Shown: one piece after another, positions 13,843 to 24,922 of the stretch
Numbering within the stretch: the first letter of the stretch is position 1
Layout of the letters: the number at the start of each line of letters is the position of its first letter
Assembly (NCBI GenBank): GCA_016806645.1
Contig: JACSYO010001795.1
Location: 313,501-377,500 of the forward strand
Length of the DNA stretch: 64,000 nucleotides
DNA from: Ophiodon elongatus
Lineage: Eukaryota; Chordata; Actinopteri; Perciformes; Hexagrammidae
Reading direction: 5' to 3'
Program-made: the position numbers and the translations under genes
Notes under the pieces: model-generated
What the model was told of the DNA's origin: nothing
Databases searched by the model: none
Seen by the model: only the letters and a program-made list of their open reading frames with translations

Positions 13843-14645
13843 AGTATTGATCTCTGGTGTTTACTGCAGCCTAAGCCTCGTTCTTTTATCTGACTTCAGT
13901 TCCAGAAGCTTTGATAAAAGGTTAAACTGGACGAGCTCTTCAGTCTGAGTCATGTTTTTAATTATCATCTTTTCAATCAACATTATAATTTTAAAACACT
14001 TTCAAGTCAACACTTCTAGGTCACACTGAGTTTCATAAACTATTGTCTGCATATTCTTATGATCAGATTATAATCTGCATATAAACCATAACAACAAAGA
14101 GGGATATGAGACATTGTTAGTGGAGAACGTATTTAATTCAGCATGTTTGAAACTGAACAATGAGACAGTTTAATAGCTTTGTTCTCTCTGTGACAATACC
14201 TTGGTTTCACTTCTATATTCATTCTTTCATTTATATTCCAACCTTGTTAATAAAGTAATACTATGAACCGGGTTGTTTGTCGTTATGACGCAACACTGTA
14301 ACAACACATGGACGAAGAAATCTAAGATGCTCTTCTTTGTCGTCCATCTTCTGAACATTGTAGTTTCACCGCTGCAGCCTGATGTCACTAACATGCGCCT
14401 CCAGTCGCATCATAACACGTAGCTTAGTGAAAGTGGAGTCGGATTCCCTAAACACCATGGTTGTCGTATCCTATCTCCTCATGAATTCTCCTTCCTATCT
14501 TTCCTTGACCCTGTGACATTTTCCACAGAGATCAAGAAAAAGTGGTTAGGAATAGACGTCAGGAGGTCATTTTTTGGACTTTTCGAATCCAGACGTCCTT
14601 TCCTCGAAAGCGTCACGTGAAGCGACGTCTGTTTCTGATGACGGA

Positions 14646-14715
14646 GGATCAGCTGATCACATCTGGATCAGCTGATCACATCTGGATCAGCTGTCCACAT
14701 CTGGATCAGCTGTCA
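14646..14715. repeat. 19-bp tandem repeat, about 3.5 copies
   Basis: Unit GGATCAGCTGATCACATCT. Each unit contains the E-box CAGCTG, and the first copies contain the 12-base palindrome GATCAGCTGATC. Lies inside the 2.5 kb element. Confidence 0.9.
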
Positions 14716-15448
14716 GTCGCTTTATCAGCTGGAGAGACTTTTAACGCAGATCGTGTCTGAACACATGATCAGTCTCACGGACAGTTTTTAGCTCCAATAA
14801 GAATCCACTTAAAATATTAATAAAAATGATCGTATGATATTTTCAGTTAATTTAATGGTGTTAAACTATATACTTATACTAATAAAGACACCGTTATCAT
14901 CACTAACAGAGTGGAGATGTTTTCTCTCTGTAATCTACCTGTTTAACAAATGGCATTGAGTATTTGTTTGTTTTATGAATTATTTGCATCAGTATGTTTT
15001 GCAATTATGGTTTCTCTTGAACACTGGAATTAATTTATTAGGTTCAATGTTTCAGGTTAAATTTAATGATATAACTCAGAAAACCCAACACTCAGGAATG
15101 ATCAGCCTCACATGACTGAATGAAAATGATGATTATATGATCCAGCTCTCTCTGATTTTAATTATATCCATAATAAAAGTTATTGAGGGAAATAACAGAT
15201 CAAGAAAAGACAATTCTTTTTTTAAATGAAGAAAGTTGTTTGAGGTCCTTTTGTTGTTCAGACCTACAATAAACACATATTAACCAGATGGTGAATCAGA
15301 AAACAAATCAAATATATAGAGTTTAATCTGTGATCCGTCTTCACTTTGGTATGAAACGCCAGCGATCAGTCCGACCAATCAGATAACTGATGAACAGTGA
15401 GGGGGCGTGTCCAGCGTTAAAACACTTCCTGGAAGCCTGTTCTCGTGC

Positions 15449-15530
15449 CTCCTCGCTCATGGCTCCTCCTCGCTCATGGCTCCTCCTCGTTCATGGCTCC
15501 TCCTCGCTCATGGCGCCTCCTCACTCCTCA
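15449..15530. repeat. 17-bp tandem repeat, about 4-5 copies
   Basis: Unit GCTCATGGCTCCTCCTC with single-base variants. Lies near the right end of the 2.5 kb element and produces low-complexity Ser-Leu-Met-Ala-Pro frames that are not genes. Confidence 0.9.
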
Positions 15531-15630
15531 GCAGAAATAAGAGCTTTGGGACGGCCGTCAATATGGCGGCTCAGAACAACTTCCGGTACAAGCGAGGAAA
15601 CAACAATTAAGAGACTTGGGATGCATCCAC

Positions 15631-16085
15631 TGTGACACGGCCCCTGCCTATAACACCATTCAAAAGGTGGTGTTGCCAGCTATTTGTCCCTGAATGTGGG
15701 TGTGGCCAATTACTGGATGCAGAGCACCTGGTCCTGGAGCACCTGGGGAATAAAAGCCCTACTCCAGGATTGCTCTGCCCTCTCTCTCTCCGGCTCATGT
15801 CTTGGTTTGGTGTTCCTTTGTTTCCGCTGCCAACACCCCACACTTCATCATGCTCACGCATTCACATTTACATTACTGATGTTACTGACTGACACTTCAT
15901 AATTGTAGTCTTTTCGTTACTTGATTATAATAAACACCTTTAATTTACCGTTATCCACTGTGTCCTTTCCCATATTTGTCAGGACCAGGTGCTCTGCATC
16001 CAGTAATTGGCCACACCCAGATTCAGGGACAAATAGCTGGCAACACCACCTTTTGTATGGTGTTATAGGCAGGGGACGTGTCACA
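15631..16085. mobile_element. Foldback-like element with 106-bp inverted repeats
   Basis: Left arm 15631-15736 and right arm 15980-16085 are inverted copies with about three mismatches; outer ends are TGTGACACG and its complement. The 240-bp centre holds an AATAAAAG TATA-like box at 15750 and AATAAACACC near 15930. The element starts TG and ends CA, so it could be an unusual solo LTR, but such long arms fit a foldback or miniature inverted-repeat element better. The flanking CAC on both sides could be a 3-bp target duplication but is weak evidence. It directly abuts the 2.5 kb element. Open frames in its arms are mirror-image artefacts. Confidence 0.75.
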
Positions 16086-17335
16086 CACATACAGAGGTTT
16101 TGTGCTTCATAGTTAGTCAGCATATGACGTTTACATGGAACACAGGACACTTGATTATGCACGTCTCTATATACTCAATCCTAAAAGTATCCAGGTTTCA
16201 TATCTGCGTGCCATTGTGTTTTAATTCCTCAACTACTCAGCCACTCATTTCTATATTTACAGAGAATGAACAGAAAGCTGGATAAATTGTTTGCATGCCA
16301 CAGTTCCTTGGTTTCTATTGGACTGTTCCTCTTAGCATACCTGGGTTTCTTAAAACCGTTACCAAGCTTTTGAAACCAATGATTGGTTCTGTAAAAAACA
16401 GAAAAAACAGATCATACCTAGGATATCAGTGTGCAGATAAAGTGCCTTCAGTTGTTAAATGTCTTGCTAGTTTCCTCCACTTTCTGCTGGTCGAAAATTG
16501 TGTGCACAGGCATTCTGTGATTCATGTACATTTATTTCAATATACCAATAATTGGCAACTTCAGTCCTTTGGAAAAGAAGATGGATGAGAATCCAATGAT
16601 AGAGAAGAGTTTGGGTGCATGAAACCTATTTTGTCATGTTTTTTCCATTGCAGTTTGTTGCAGGTTACGTAACGGACTCCTGTTATTGGTTGACTAACAA
16701 GTTCCAACACAGTCTCATGTCAGCTTGTGAAATAGGCAAAACAAATTTTGCAGCAACTGGAAGTTTACATATTTCAGTCGGTACGACATTATGCAACAAA
16801 ACAAACATTAGGTTGATTCAACAAATATTGGAAAACTGTCATGAACCCGTCAACAACACTTTTGGACACGGGGTCTCAGACACCGATCTCATGCTTCAAA
16901 GCACGTTTCACTGTCACTATGCCACTAGATCTGACCTTTGCATATTCAGCTGAATGTGTATCATTTTGAGTGGGACACAAAAAATATGGAAAATTCATGG
17001 TCCTGTACTAAAACAATCAATAGATCAGCCCTGAGACTGGGCTACAAGTTCAGAGTTGCAACGGACTGAACTCTGACTGCAGCTGCGAGGCGTAAAATCC
17101 GGGTGGTGCTCAATGCCCAAGGTGGCCCTGGCTTCTTCACTATCTTCATTGGAAAACAATGGCTCATGCCAGCACAAAGTGTTGCTGCTGTTGATAATGA
17201 TGGTGGCATGAGTTTGATACACAAGCGTCTTCCCTCTAGGGCAGCGTCACATCTAGAAGGTTATGACAGTCACCAGAAAAATGCATATGGAAGGCACGCA
17301 AGAACACCGTTATTTCTGTCCACTCGCGCCCCGTC
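16086..17335. other. Unique DNA, no gene seen
   Basis: No repeat recognised. Open frames of 97 and 112 codons at 16295-16953 show no domain and no codon-usage signal that I can see. Confidence 0.45.
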
Positions 17336-17339
17336 TCAC

Positions 17340-17925
17340 AAGACGTGAAGGCTTAACTTGCAAAAAAACTTCCATATTTTACCGAGAGCCCATCTGTTTG
17401 GCAATATTTTGGGAATAAACCTAGATTTCCCAACCAATATGCCACTAATCTGCAGGATATTCTTGTAAAAGGGGATGAGTTTACACCTCCCCAACTCCAT
17501 ACAATCAGACGGTCCCCCTCAGAAAAACATTTACCAATTCCAAAGCAGTGATTAAGGGGGATTCTTCTCTTAATCTCCATTCAGAGAGGAAGATGAAAGT
17601 GTCGGGCTGAATAACCTGTACTACCGAAATTCACTTTATTAAAGTGCCCATGTGGCTTCTACTTTGTTGGAAAGTCAAAAACATAATTCAGGATATGTCT
17701 TACAGAATGTATAATAATATCAAAAGCTGCGATAAAAGATCTCCAGCAGCTCGACAATTTAAAACCGTGGCTCTCTCATGGGCTCAATTAAGGTTTCACG
17801 GGAAATGAGTTTGACATCTTAGAAGGGGATTACATTGTTTCTAAAAGAAGCATTCTGGATCAGACAGCACTAAAGACAGCGAACCCACAGGACTTAAGGA
17901 AGATGTACAATTTTACAGTTAAGTG
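17340..17925 (+). pseudogene. Decayed Penelope-like element, GIY-YIG endonuclease end
   Basis: Short stretches in different plus frames line up, in the right order, with the C-terminal GIY-YIG part of Penelope-like retroelements: ATNLQDILVKGDEF at 17441-17482, LLKCPCGFYFVGK at 17636-17674 followed by a stop, RSPAARQF near 17740, LFLKEAFWI at 17835-17861 and EPTGLKEDVQFYS at 17881-17919. The family motifs (CPCG, YVGK-like, SPxARxF, KEAFWI, PTGL) are recalled from fish Penelope/Neptune-type proteins. Stops and frame changes between the pieces show it is dead. The reverse transcriptase part was not identified upstream. Confidence 0.7.
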
Positions 17926-19070
17926 TTCGTGCCTCTGAACATGGTCTACATTGTGGCACAGTGACTTTTTCCCTTAATTCTTTGATGAAAACAGGGACAT
18001 TGAGTGGATTTAAGCTTTTAGCTCCATTTTGGTCTCAATCTACCCTTGAGGGAAATATCTGGCTCTTTAGCTGCAAAATGTTCTGCTGTGTTCAACAGAT
18101 AGTCACTACCTTTAGTTGGTGTAAAGCTCCATAGAGTTGAGGTGCAGAATTAGATCTTGATAGTTCCCTGTGTATTCGTCCAGCCTGGTCTCAGCTAAGG
18201 CTAATGTAAACCCCTCATGTCATTATTAGATGGTCAGCGCAACTGACCAAGGGTGGTGGATCACCTTCTGGTCAAATCAACACTATTATTAAGTGTAGCT
18301 TTAAACTACATCTGTTTTCTTTTCGTATATCATAAATTCATGACGTCACTGTTCTTTCACATTGAATCGTACTCTTGACAAGTTAGGTTTCCAGTTGACT
18401 GAGATTCTCTCTCATTTAATCTTTTCAAAGATGCCTTTTCAATACTTTTGCATTAGTGAGCAACATGCATGCCGACTACACACGAGGTGTGATAAAACCT
18501 TGTGAGATGAATGCGAATGGCAGGATGCAGTTTGTCTTTAAACACGTTTCCTGTTGCTTTTATGAGATCATGCGGGGGAAAAAAAGGCAATCTGCACATG
18601 CCCTGATACAAAGTAGCTCACATGAAGGCGCACGGCCAAGTGTCAGTCTCACAACGGTACACATAAAAGGATTAGCTGTTCGCATAAGAAGATGAATCCG
18701 ATTAAAGGGAAGAGAAGCAAGCAGTGCCTGCCTGTTGATCGGGGATTACTGTTGGACCTGCTCTTTCTCTGTACCATCAACCACATACTGCCAGAACATC
18801 GCCTGCTCTTTTTCTCTGGGTTCTAACATGGGTGGGTTGCCCCTGTCCCTATGTTTCTGTCCACAGCAAAATGTCGGATATGGGCACGGTCAGCGACACT
18901 TTCTGGGAATGTGTGTGGTCATTCTAGGTCGACCTTCCACTGCCAGTCTTGCACTGTGTGTAAAGGCCTGCCGACACTCTCAGATGGGGGTTCCAGTTTT
19001 AGGAGACAGAAGATATGATGTTCATTCACGTTCTGTCATGTGACTCTACATCACTGAGTAACATGACGCC
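17926..19070. other. Unique DNA, no gene seen
   Basis: No recognised repeat. Frames up to 102 codons (18735-19043) have no recognisable domain. Confidence 0.45.
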
Positions 19071-19074
19071 ATGG

Positions 19075-19205
19075 CCGTAGCTTACGTTACGTTAGAGGCA
19101 AATACATTTTTCGCCAAACCATGATGTTTTTTCTAACCCTAACCGAGTGGTTTTGTTGCCTAAACCTAACCACCCCCGTTTCACAACGTTAGCCGTGTTA
19201 TACAA
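19075..19205 (+). repeat. Family C dispersed repeat
   Basis: Carries CAAACCATGATGTTTTTTCT, then AACCCTAACCGAGTGGTTTTG and TTGCCTAAACCTAACC. A relative occurs at 36040-36230 (CAAACCGTGATGTTTTTACT). I recall it as frequent in perch-like fishes. Confidence 0.6.
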
Positions 19206-19461
19206 CCATAACTCTCTGGGGTCGACGGACGCGGCGGCGTGTTTTCGCGGTGTTTACTCGATGTTTAAATTAATTCCTCCGTGATAATACGCCACAGAAA
19301 TATGGTTAAGCTGTTTTCGGAATCTGTAGAGTCTCCACTTCCATGTCCTAGTTCTCACGAGGTCGTACGTGACTCACAGCGCGCCAGGAGCTTGGACGTG
19401 TGTGATTGGTGGGTGTCGAGCTCCGCCTCTCACCGTCATTTGTGGATTCATGTGTCAGTCA

Positions 19462-19725
19462 ACATTTAGTATGAAACTAACCAATGGACACTCAGTAAAT
19501 CCCTAAGGACCTACCCACCACCTCACCTACAGAAACACTGTGTTTACATTCAGTATGAAACTAACCAATGAACACTCAGTAAATCCCTAAGGACCTACCC
19601 ACCACCTCACCTACAGAAACACTGTGTTTACATTCAGTATGAAACTAACCAATGAACACTCAGTAAATCCCTAAGGACCTACCCACCACCTCACGCTACA
19701 GAAACACTGTGTTTACATTCAGTCT
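19462..19725. repeat. 84-bp tandem repeat, three copies
   Basis: ATGAAACTAACCAATG starts at 19471, 19555 and 19639, exactly 84 bases apart; a fourth copy breaks off after TTACATTCAGT near 19722. Copies are nearly identical, with one single-base insertion (CACGCTACAG) in the third. Confidence 0.95.
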
Positions 19726-20211
19726 GCATCGAGAGCTCAGAGAGAAGAGAGGAAGTACGAAGAGAACGTTTACAGTTAGAGACGTACTTTCAGCGATATC
19801 GTTAATATTTAGTTTGAAAACAAAAAAGGTTGTAATGTTAATTTTTCATCTGCACACATCCCATGAAGCTTGATCTGTATATGAAGTAATGACTCAGTCC
19901 CATTTGATCTCAGTCCCTCTAACAGCTGGTGGAAGTGGAGTGACAGACATCACTTCTACTCAAAAAACGATATTACAAAATTTGGTTCTTGACATTTATT
20001 ATACATTTATCTACTATTTTATCCATATATTCCATCACTGTTGTGAACCTAACACTTTGGTAAACCAATTTCAAGCACCAAAACAGTTCGTCCACGTGAG
20101 TAAAGTTATGTTTTCACAAGAGATTTGAAGAATTTCAAAAATGTCATAACATTTTTCAGCTTTATGGCCAAATTATGTCTTTACACAGTGCCTTAGGACA
20201 ATTGGTGCCTC

Positions 20212-20213
<2 letters not shown>

Positions 20214-20247
<34 letters not shown>
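20214..20247. repeat. (AT)n microsatellite
   Basis: Alternating AT run of about 17 repeats. Confidence 0.95.
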
Positions 20248-20249
<2 letters not shown>

Positions 20250-20714
20250 TGAGATTGTTCTGCAAATTATCATATACAACACATGGGTATGTCTCATATG
20301 CAAGTACCTTTAAAAGGTGAATTTAAGAAAATGTCAAAATCGGGAAAATGCCCAGAGGGTTAATCCAAGTAACGCTGCGTTAGAATGCATTTAGTTTGTT
20401 GTGCCAGTCAAGCTCTTTGTTTACGATGACGTGAACGCAGGGCAGTTCAGTTCATGCATCTTTGCTTCACTTTTTGAAGAAGTAATAGGTAACTCATTCC
20501 ACTTCCTGAAATACTCGCTCAACACTGGCATGGATGACATGAAAGAGTCATAGGTCTGATTGTTTTTGCAATGAAAGCAGTCATATTGGAATTCATGCAT
20601 CTGTGTTAGGACCACATATGAGAGTGGCCCATATCTGATTTGGAAAAGTCCATGTGATGTGTGCTTCTCACACCAAGGTTGTGACGTTGCCTCGAGTACC
20701 ACCATCAAGTTGAC

Positions 20715-20925
20715 ACTTGTGGTCCCTGTGAGGATGGACTTTATCTATCCGGTCAAAATTTAAATTTGTCCAATACCTTGAGTTAATGACCAAAAACTAA
20801 TAACATTCCCATCAGCCTCAGCCATACTGTGATTGGTGCTAATTAACAAGCGTCAGCATGCTGCTAGATAACATGGAAAACATCATATCTGCTAAATATC
20901 AGCATCTAAGGGTTCCTGTACCCAC
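20715..20925 (+). repeat. Family B-related dispersed repeat, 5' part
   Basis: Shows CTGTGAGGATGGACTTT, a TTTGTCCAATACCTTGAG block, CATTCCCATCAGCCTCAGCC, then GCTAATTAAC and GTCAGCATGCTGC. I recall these as the upstream part of the repeat whose 3' part is at 3096 and 8350; the connection is not proven within this window. Confidence 0.5.
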
Positions 20926-21464
20926 GTACATTATCACAGAGCTGCCAACTTGTCTGTAGACTCTTAAACTTTATGCAATAAAAAGAAAAGGTGCAGTTTT
21001 TTGGGGGAGTTTACCACAGTTTTGGTTTGGGGATTTGTTCAAAAAAGTACTGCGAATCAATTGATAACTTTATAAAACAGCCCTGTGATTTGCTCGCTCC
21101 TCTTCTGCAAGACCCTCGTGCTTCCCACAGCTCCTCGTCTCCTGTAACTCACAGGATTTGTGTCTGGCGTGGCAGGAGCACAGAGCTCTTACTAAACCAA
21201 GGCGTTCACCCCTTAAGGGGCTTAAATGTGCGTCCGAAAAGTAAAAGTAAAGTGTTCTTGTAATAGATGGTCAGTGTCTAGGCGGTCCATTGTGTTTGCC
21301 TTGCAGGTGACAGCTACAGTGATGGGGTCAAATGAGACTGGAATAGGCAGTCCAATTCCCCCTGTGAGTGAGGTTGAGAGCGCCAGTGTTTGTGGATGTG
21401 AAAGCTGGAGACCGACCTCTACAGCTCATCAGGTTTTCTATAAGCTGTGAAGAGGCTGTTTTTG

Positions 21465-21465
<1 letters not shown>
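20926..21465. other. Unique DNA, no gene seen
   Basis: No feature recognised. Frames are 90 codons or less. Confidence 0.45.

Positions 21466-21531
<66 letters not shown>
21466..21531. repeat. (GT)n microsatellite
   Basis: Uninterrupted GT run of about 33 repeats. Confidence 0.98.
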
Positions 21532-21532
<1 letters not shown>

Positions 21533-22277
21533 TGTTGAACACTATACTTGTAGCCAATGCAGCCATAATGGCGAGAATGATACGAGGCAAATATCAATAG
21601 CAACTCATTGGGAAGAAAAAAAACAAGGGTTGACTGAGTTAGACACCAGTAGGATGCTGGGAAATGTCAGATAGCAGCATGGAATAAATGGGAGTCACTA
21701 CAGGGCAACGTAACTTCGTTCAGTACAGCCGGTTAAACTCACCTGGTGTCGGTGCTTAAAAAGCACAACGACAGGCTGTTCTAAAACTCTGACACAGCTG
21801 GATGTTTTTGTCATCCGAGCACCTAAAGGTCCAATCAGATTTCTCTGCTTCGGTATTTCCCTCCTCATGGGTCTGTGCTCTTACATGACGTATACAAAAC
21901 TGACAATGAGGCGGTAAGAGCTTTTCGAAGCTTCCCTGCTCATTCATCTGAAAGATTAGAGAAATAAACATCTTAAAGGCTCTTTGAAATATCTTGCTGC
22001 AAGTAAGCATTCTTGGCTCGGGATAAATACCACGATAGCCGGATTGCTGCAGAGATGATACAGCTTACAATGCAAATCCATTCCCAATGCTGTGTCTTAC
22101 AAAGGTTACACCAGAGTCATAAGGACAGTACTAGTTTTAACAATTTGTTAATTTGTTCAATATAGAATTTAAATATTGTGTCGGGCATCAGTTGCACCGC
22201 CCGAACAGATGGAGTGAGGGGGATGTCAATCAAGCACATTCTGACACTCTACTTGAGATTTGGATTCTCCCTAATTT
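21532..22277. other. Unique DNA, no gene seen
   Basis: No repeat or exon recognised before the solo LTR. Confidence 0.45.
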
Positions 22278-22659
22278 CAAGATGTAACAGGTTTGTGTTA
22301 CCCAGTGAGTTTCCCCCAGCACAAAGACGCTTCGCAGCCTTGATCTTGTTGCAAATGTGTTTTTATTGAATGCTCTGGGCGCTTGCTTTGGTGGTGCGCT
22401 CTCGGCCACGCACCCGCTGAGTCCTGGCTTGTCTGACGGTTCGATCACGCCGTCTGTCTGACGCTCTGGCAGCTTGTGTTCCTGCTCTCCCCGCTCCGCC
22501 TCCGTCCCTACTGGGTTCATATATGGGAGAAACGCAATCACACAACCCAATCCAGCTGAGGCTAATTAAGCCTCTTCCGGCACCGTTCCCTGAGCCACTC
22601 CCCCTTACTCCGTCCCTCCTCCACAGCTGGGCCAAACCACGCCCCGCCACCACACAAGA
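22278..22659 (-). mobile_element. Solo LTR with 5-bp target duplication
   Basis: The 372-bp body (22283-22654) starts TGTAACAG and ends CCACCACA on the plus strand, so it has the TG...CA ends of an LTR, and it is flanked on both sides by CAAGA (22278-22282 and 22655-22659). Read on the minus strand it has a TATA-like CATATATGAAC near 22515-22525 and a poly(A) signal, AATAAAA, near 22361-22370, in the order expected of U3-R-U5. It is GC-richer than its surroundings. No internal retrotransposon sequence is adjacent, so recombination between two LTRs probably removed it. A 5-bp duplication is common for Gypsy-type elements, but the family is not identified. Open frames crossing it are spurious. 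Confidence 0.85.
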
Positions 22660-23010
22660 CATCCATAGATACTTAAGTTTTTGGTACGAAAAGCAACAAG
22701 ATGTTCGGACAAAGAAAAAAAGATGTCTGACAATTAATAACTGTACTATAACTAAATTGTTGTGTGGCCTAAACATAACTTCCTGTAAAGAAAAGACTAC
22801 ATGGGATGAGTGAAAATGGACACGATGTCTACAATATGTCCAAATTTGACATAGGGCATCATAGTTTGACATCGATATTTGAACATTCAATAAAACCATG
22901 TCGTTTTTACATTTGTCTGTGGACAGATTAAACTAATGAGATGTTAATAAGTGAGTTGTAGAGTCCTTGGTCTGAATATTCTTGACCTCCAAATAGATTC
23001 AGCATATCCA
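22660..23010. other. Unique DNA, no gene seen
   Basis: No feature recognised. Confidence 0.45.
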
Positions 23011-23011
23011 T

Positions 23012-23165
23012 TTTTCTCCTGCTTCCGGTCTTTATGCTATGCTAAGCTAAGCTAATTGCCCCCTAGCTCTGGCTCCAGATTTAATAGAAAAGCATGGTAG
23101 TGGTATCAATCTTCTCATCTAACTATGAGCAAGTAGGCAAATAAGAGTATTTCCCAAAATGTTTT
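23012..23165 (+). repeat. Family D dispersed repeat, part
   Basis: Contains CTTCCGGTCTTTATGCTATG, CTAAGCTAAGCTAATTG, then GTGGTATCAATCTTCTCATC and TAAGAGTATTTCCCAAAATG. A stretch related to the other half of the family in reverse orientation is at 32640-32830. Recalled as common in teleosts. Confidence 0.6.
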
Positions 23166-23741
23166 CCTTTTTAATTCTACATGGATGACCCCTCCGCACG
23201 CAGTTTGACAAAGTCGCCAAGCGAGAAGGTCGACATTTCATAGCTCTTATTTTTGTTTCATACTCTATTGAATGGTATGTTTATTTATTATGAAATAATG
23301 ACTATAGAGGAAATAGGCTGAACATGTGGCTGAGACCAAAGGGCATAATCAAGCTCACCTTGTTAAAAGACCAGGGTTGACAGCAGAGCTTCTCTGATAT
23401 GTAGAATCTCTGATTCACAGACAAAGCAGGTACATGCCTCTGGCTAAGCATGAGAGTTCACAAACATGATGCTGTTATTTTCCTGTGTGATTCATCTGGA
23501 GTTCCTTCTTCCTTTTCTCAAAGACCAGGGGCTTTTTCTTAATTTGACAGTTGTTCAAGTTTATTAATAGCAAGAGGAACATATGATGTAATAGACTTAT
23601 TTCAAAGCCATTCAATATTAAACACTGTTTTATGAGTTTAATGTCTTTCTAGTTTCTGAGACAACTGTATGTTAAAACAAAAGGGTTTTTTAAAAACAAG
23701 TTCCGTATCATGCTGTACATGTTAAATGTGAAGCATAAATA
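23166..23741. other. Unique DNA, no gene seen
   Basis: No feature recognised. Confidence 0.45.
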
Positions 23742-24922
23742 CAGCCTGTTCTACCCTAAAAAGCATGCCCATACTAAAAAGAGTATATATCTGCAACCAC
23801 AAGGTCTATTTGAATAATCTTGGTGTTATTATAAAAGTAATAACTGTGAGATTTGTCTAGATGTGTAAATATCAGCATATATGTTACTGGTTAAAACTAA
23901 ATGAAGATGGAACACAGAAAAAACTAAAAGATTTCAGGTTTGCCTAAAAACAAAAAAGCACTTTCAGGATGATCATCACTTTAGAATAATGGAGTTGCAG
24001 GTTTAAAACTATTTCATATTATAGTACAATATGTGAACACCCTCTCTGCACAGTGTGATTTTGATAAAAAGTACAGACAGGTCAGACGAGGTCTTTGAAA
24101 ATTAGGATTTATTGAATAATTGCAATTTTTATTTTTATGGACCAAACTATATATTTCACTTCTTTTTTCACTAATGATGTTCAATACATCCATATACAGC
24201 ATTACAATACACAATGCCAAACCAAAATAATATTTTCTTTGCTCTGAAATCTCTATAAAATGCATATTTTTGTTCTTAAAATCAGAGTTCTGGAAGTACC
24301 AGGGTCTGAGAATTGTTATGTGAACGTCTCACAGAGCGGAGTGAGACCTCCTGTTAACCGTCAGAGATAGGAGTATACTGGGAAACCGGTCGAAATTAGA
24401 TTGACAGCACTGTTAGCCAATACAAGTCAGTCAGGCCAATTATGGTAATTTCATGGGGGCCATTTCGAAGCTGCTGACCATCCCCATATGTAAATTTGCA
24501 GTCACAAAGACCCGTGGGACCTTTGTTTTTCAGTAGAGGTTTAAAATGGGCCTATTTCAGTGCAGGACCAGCGGAATAATTTCTGTCTACAGCGTTTCAT
24601 CATCAGGTACAAGGCTGTTTATCATATTTTGCTGGTTTCATAATCGTCTGAGGCTGGTGTTCTTTGGCTCAGACATCGCTGATGCTGTGGTCTATAGGGA
24701 TTTGAGCGGTATGTGCGGAATCCCTGGGTTATTGGCGTTTGTTTGCGTGGTCGCAAGCCTATGTAGCATAAAGCTAACTCGAGCGAGTCCAGTGGCTGGC
24801 GAGATATGAATATTTGGTTATGCATTTCGTTGGTCTTGATTAGTTGTGTTTGGAGCATGTACAAATGGCTTACATGAACTTGTAGCCCGGGTTTTGCTTG
24901 TTAATCTGATAACATCATTTTA
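23742..24922 (-). repeat. Family E, ~1.2 kb dispersed element, copy 1
   Basis: The whole stretch is the reverse complement of 53799-55065 with moderate divergence. Shared landmarks are the CCCGGGCTACAAGTTCATG end, the AAATGCATATTTTTGTTC block near 24260 and the CAACCACAAGGTCTATTTG block near 23800. No terminal inverted repeat or target duplication was found. On the plus strand an 87-codon frame (24546-24809) has a counterpart in copy 2. Differences between the copies in that frame do not look synonymous-biased, so coding is doubtful. I do not recognise the family. Confidence 0.75.

Larger units (their letters stand above)
13122..15630. mobile_element. 2.5 kb element with terminal inverted repeats, no transposase
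   Basis: The left end TGCATCCCAAGTCTCTTAA (13129-13147) is repeated perfectly and inverted at 15607-15625. Imperfect similarity continues inward to GTTTCCCTCACTTG on the left and the complement of a CGAGGAAAC block on the right, giving an inverted repeat of roughly 45 bases. The outer edges read CACTGGG and (reversed) CAGTGGA, reminiscent of hAT-type ends, but I cannot find an 8-bp target duplication. No frame above 85 codons occurs inside, so it is non-autonomous. It contains three separate minisatellites. Identity as one element is inferred from the paired ends. Confidence 0.65.

Noticed and set aside
15631..16162. Paired open frames with matching peptides on opposite strands
   Set aside because: They are the two inverted arms of the foldback element read from each end, not two genes.
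22363..22899. 178-codon minus-strand frame
   Set aside because: It runs out of unique DNA into the solo LTR and shows no domain.
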